Position numbers and translations under genes: made by a program. A stretch of DNA of 16,225 nucleotides. Origin: Clostridia bacterium (GTDB taxonomy: Bacteria > Bacillota > Clostridia > Christensenellales > Aristaeellaceae). How positions within the stretch are numbered: the stretch's first letter is position 1; every line of letters begins with the position of its first letter. Below, in pieces: positions 14,430 to 16,225 of the stretch. The notes beneath the pieces are model-generated. The model saw only the letters and a list, made by a program, of their open reading frames with translations. It searched no databases and was not told the origin of the DNA. The stretch lies in assembly GCA_017458865.1 (NCBI GenBank), contig JAFSZW010000188.1, positions 1 to 16,225 on the forward strand. The letters run 5' to 3'.

Positions 14430-14452
14430 TTTTTGTGCATATTGCACAAAAA
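14430..14452. repeat. Perfect inverted repeat TTTTTGTGCA-tat-TGCACAAAAA
   Basis: Two 10-bp perfect arms (14430-14439 and 14443-14452) flank TAT. Because each arm carries a T/A run, either strand would give a hairpin with a U-tract, so it may be a bidirectional terminator; an operator or transposase-binding site is also possible. It lies 120 bp before the transposase start. Confidence 0.55.
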
Positions 14453-14499
14453 ACTAGATCAAAGTTCGTTTAATTACCATATTGACATATACAATTTTT

Positions 14500-14517
14500 G
14501 CGACGCTGCGGCGTCGC
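14500..14517 (+). promoter_or_regulatory. Hairpin in transposase leader
   Basis: GCGACGC (14500-14506) pairs with GCGTCGC (14511-14517) around a TGCG loop. It follows a TTGACA box (14482-14487) that has no -10 at normal spacing, and TATACAAT at 14488-14495 could instead be the -10. Leader structure upstream of transposase genes often limits their translation. Confidence 0.45.
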
Positions 14518-14571
14518 GTAATGAATAGGGGTGTTATCCCCGCTGCGGCGGTAAAAAACGGAGGCATCCCT

Positions 14572-16119
14572 ATGTTAATCTCATGGCAGTCTAATTCAGA
14601 CTATCGCAACTTCCTTCACGACTATCGTATGAATAAGAAAGACGATACCGAACGTAATTACTTCAACCTGAGGTTCAGGCCCATTGTTAAGGTTATGACC
14701 CGGCTCGACATTGATGCGGCCATGGAATACATCCGGCCGCTTTACCCCAGGTTCGGGCGCCCTGCTCAGGGACAGGCCCAAATCCTTCGCAGCTTCATTC
14801 TCATGTCCCGTATTGATGTCCTCAGTATCACTGCGATGGTCGACAAGCTCAGATCCGACCCTGACATTGCGGCTCTTGCCGGCTTTTCGCCTTCTGATAC
14901 CCCGGCTGTTGCTTCCTTTTACGAGTTCATGATCCGTCTTTGGGGCCAGAATCGTTCTGAAATGCACCTCGGTATCAACGATGTCCTTCCCTGTGATCGC
15001 AATGCCAATGCGCTTGACGAGGTCTTCCAGACCAAGAACAGCAAGGGCATCGGCTCAGATGGCAAGCTCCCTGATTCCAATCCCAGTATTACGGAAGAAT
15101 GCGAGCGCATCATCACTTCCGGCAAGGCTTTCCCCAATACCTTTGGCGTCGTTTACCAGGGACTCCTCCGCATTCTTGGCATCAAGAGCTCCGAGGAGGC
15201 TGGTCTGCTCGCTGCTGTTAACACGATTTCCGGCGATGGAACATGCTTCCACGTTCATGCCAGTCCCCATGGTCACCATCGCTGTGACTGCCATAAGTGT
15301 GGTATCCACAACTGTACCTGTCCCCGCCACTTCTCTGATGCAGACGCCACCTGGGGATATGACAGTGATCTTGAGAAGAATTACTTCGGGCACACCATCT
15401 ATACCCTCACGGCGTACAACCCTGATCACCATGTCGATCTGCCCATGCACATCCGTATACTTTCTGCCCGTCGTCACGACTCGGCTTCCGGCCTGATCTG
15501 CCTTCACGAGTTCTTTTCGTCTAACCCAGACTACGGCATACAGAACGTCTGCCTCGACTCCGCTCACGACAACATGCCTACCTACCGCCTCTGCGTGAAC
15601 ACCTGGCACGTCAATCCTCTCATTGACCTCAACGGCCGTGGGAAGAAGAAGTCCATCAAGGACACCATCACCTATGACAACGATGGTGTTCCCATCTGCC
15701 ATTGTGGGAAGCGCATGGTCTACCAGGGCATGGATTACAAGAACAACCGGCTCAAGTACCGTTGCCCGCTTGCTGCTGCAGGTGAGTCCACCAGTACCTG
15801 TCCCTGTATCGCCAACTGCTCTCCGTCCAAGTACGGTCGCTGTGTTTACGTGAAGTCGAGCAGCGATCTTCGCCTCTTCCCGCCTATTCCCAGGGAGTCG
15901 GAGCTCTTCAAGAACACTTACAAGCAGCGTACTGCCTGTGAGCGCGTCAACAACCGGCTCCTCAACGACTACCACCTTGCTACTTACAAAGGACGTACTG
16001 CTATGCGTATCTTCTTCTTTACTACCATCTCTGCGATTAACATCCATCTGGATGCTCAGCTCAAGGTCCTTAAGGATTCTGATTTCCCTGATGTGGATCG
16101 CGTGGAGCATGCCAGCTGA
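14572..16119 (+). CDS. DDE-type insertion-sequence transposase
   Basis: A 515-residue protein. An N-terminal helical region (FGRPAQGQAQILRSFILMSR at ~63-82) resembles the DUF772-like DNA-binding part of IS1182/IS5-type transposases. Catalytic acidic residues are proposed as Asp222 (SGDGT), Asp329 (CLDSAHDN) and Glu457 (ACERVNNRL). A dense Cys/His cluster lies just after the first Asp (~226-255: HRCDCHKCGIHNCTCPRH), and a second Cys-rich block is at ~380-430 before the Glu, probably zinc-binding. The start at 14572 is preferred over an in-frame ATG at 14482 because CGGAGG lies about seven bases upstream. It appears intact. DDE superfamily clear; exact IS family not certain, and the IS ends are not defined. 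Confidence 0.85.
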   Translation: MLISWQSNSDYRNFLHDYRMNKKDDTERNYFNLRFRPIVKVMTRLDIDAAMEYIRPLYPRFGRPAQGQAQILRSFILMSRIDVLSITAMVDKLRSDPDIAALAGFSPSDTPAVASFYEFMIRLWGQNRSEMHLGINDVLPCDRNANALDEVFQTKNSKGIGSDGKLPDSNPSITEECERIITSGKAFPNTFGVVYQGLLRILGIKSSEEAGLLAAVNTISGDGTCFHVHASPHGHHRCDCHKCGIHNCTCPRHFSDADATWGYDSDLEKNYFGHTIYTLTAYNPDHHVDLPMHIRILSARRHDSASGLICLHEFFSSNPDYGIQNVCLDSAHDNMPTYRLCVNTWHVNPLIDLNGRGKKKSIKDTITYDNDGVPICHCGKRMVYQGMDYKNNRLKYRCPLAAAGESTSTCPCIANCSPSKYGRCVYVKSSSDLRLFPPIPRESELFKNTYKQRTACERVNNRLLNDYHLATYKGRTAMRIFFFTTISAINIHLDAQLKVLKDSDFPDVDRVEHAS

Positions 16120-16162
16120 CGAAGCTTCGTAGGCTGACATAAGGGGATTTGCAGACTCGCTT

Positions 16163-16203
16163 CCTCAGATTTGCAAGTTCCCCAGCAAAAAATGCATCTG
16201 AGG
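16163..16203. repeat. Inverted repeat downstream of transposase
   Basis: CCTCAGAT (16163-16170) and ATCTGAGG (16196-16203) are perfect inverted copies; allowing a two-base bulge the arms extend to include TGCA. A separate 12-bp palindrome, ACGAAGCTTCGT, overlaps the stop at 16120-16131. One of these may belong to the right end of the IS, but no matching sequence was found left of the gene. Confidence 0.4.
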
Positions 16204-16225
16204 CTACCTTAGGGAAACTATGCCA

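Noticed and set aside
14482..14571. Transposase start at ATG 14482
   Set aside because: It overlaps a TTGACA box and the leader hairpin and has no ribosome binding site, whereas ATG 14572 has CGGAGG upstream.
1..16225. CRISPR array, tRNA or rRNA genes
   Set aside because: No regularly spaced repeat series and no tRNA- or rRNA-like sequence were seen on either strand.

Overview
The window looks like chromosomal DNA of a low-to-mid GC anaerobic member of the Bacillota (Clostridia-like). Strong GGAGG-type ribosome binding sites precede nearly every gene, GTG starts are used, the Dpp-type proteins are Firmicute-like, and the accessory genes (serine recombinase, DUF3800, XRE, RelB/zeta, AbiE-like) are common in gut Firmicutes. 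The lineage is inferred from style; no marker gene is present.

Left flank (1-2100) is a graveyard of mobile and defence-type genes. A piece of a serine recombinase runs in frame into a small ORF that overlaps a truncated DUF3800 gene, which is joined to the C-terminal part of an XRE-type antitoxin. Next comes a toxin-antitoxin cassette with an intact RelB/DinJ-like antitoxin (920-1246) and a wrecked zeta-type toxin (1233-1968). The toxin's P-loop codons are split by a 154-bp element with terminal inverted repeats and a perfect 5-bp target duplication (1305-1458), a miniature transposable element. Two related ~65-70 bp imperfect palindromes (751-821 and 1980-2043) bracket this cassette.

Centre (2267-12438) is intact metabolic DNA. 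A promoter with an inverted-repeat operator candidate drives a five-gene Dpp/Opp-type ABC importer: family-5 binding protein, two permeases and two ATPases. A strong UUCG hairpin lies between the binding-protein gene and the permease genes, and a terminator follows the last ATPase gene. After it come a multi-pass membrane DUF218 (YdcF/ElyC-like) protein and a GH31 alpha-glycosidase. The GH31 has no signal peptide, so the likely logic is import of an alpha-linked oligosaccharide (or glycosylated compound) followed by cytoplasmic hydrolysis. The transporter-GH31 link rests on proximity only.

Right flank (12440-16225) is again decayed accessory DNA. A winged-helix (MarR/AbiEi-like) gene with one frameshift and one nonsense codon overlaps a truncated nucleotidyltransferase (AbiEii-like toxin) relic. 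An unrecognised degenerate stretch and a series of terminator-like hairpins follow, and then an intact DDE transposase gene (14572-16119) belonging to an insertion sequence whose ends I could not define.

The main observations are the miniature element in the zeta gene, the paired palindromes around that cassette, and an intact sugar operon set between two decayed toxin-antitoxin regions.
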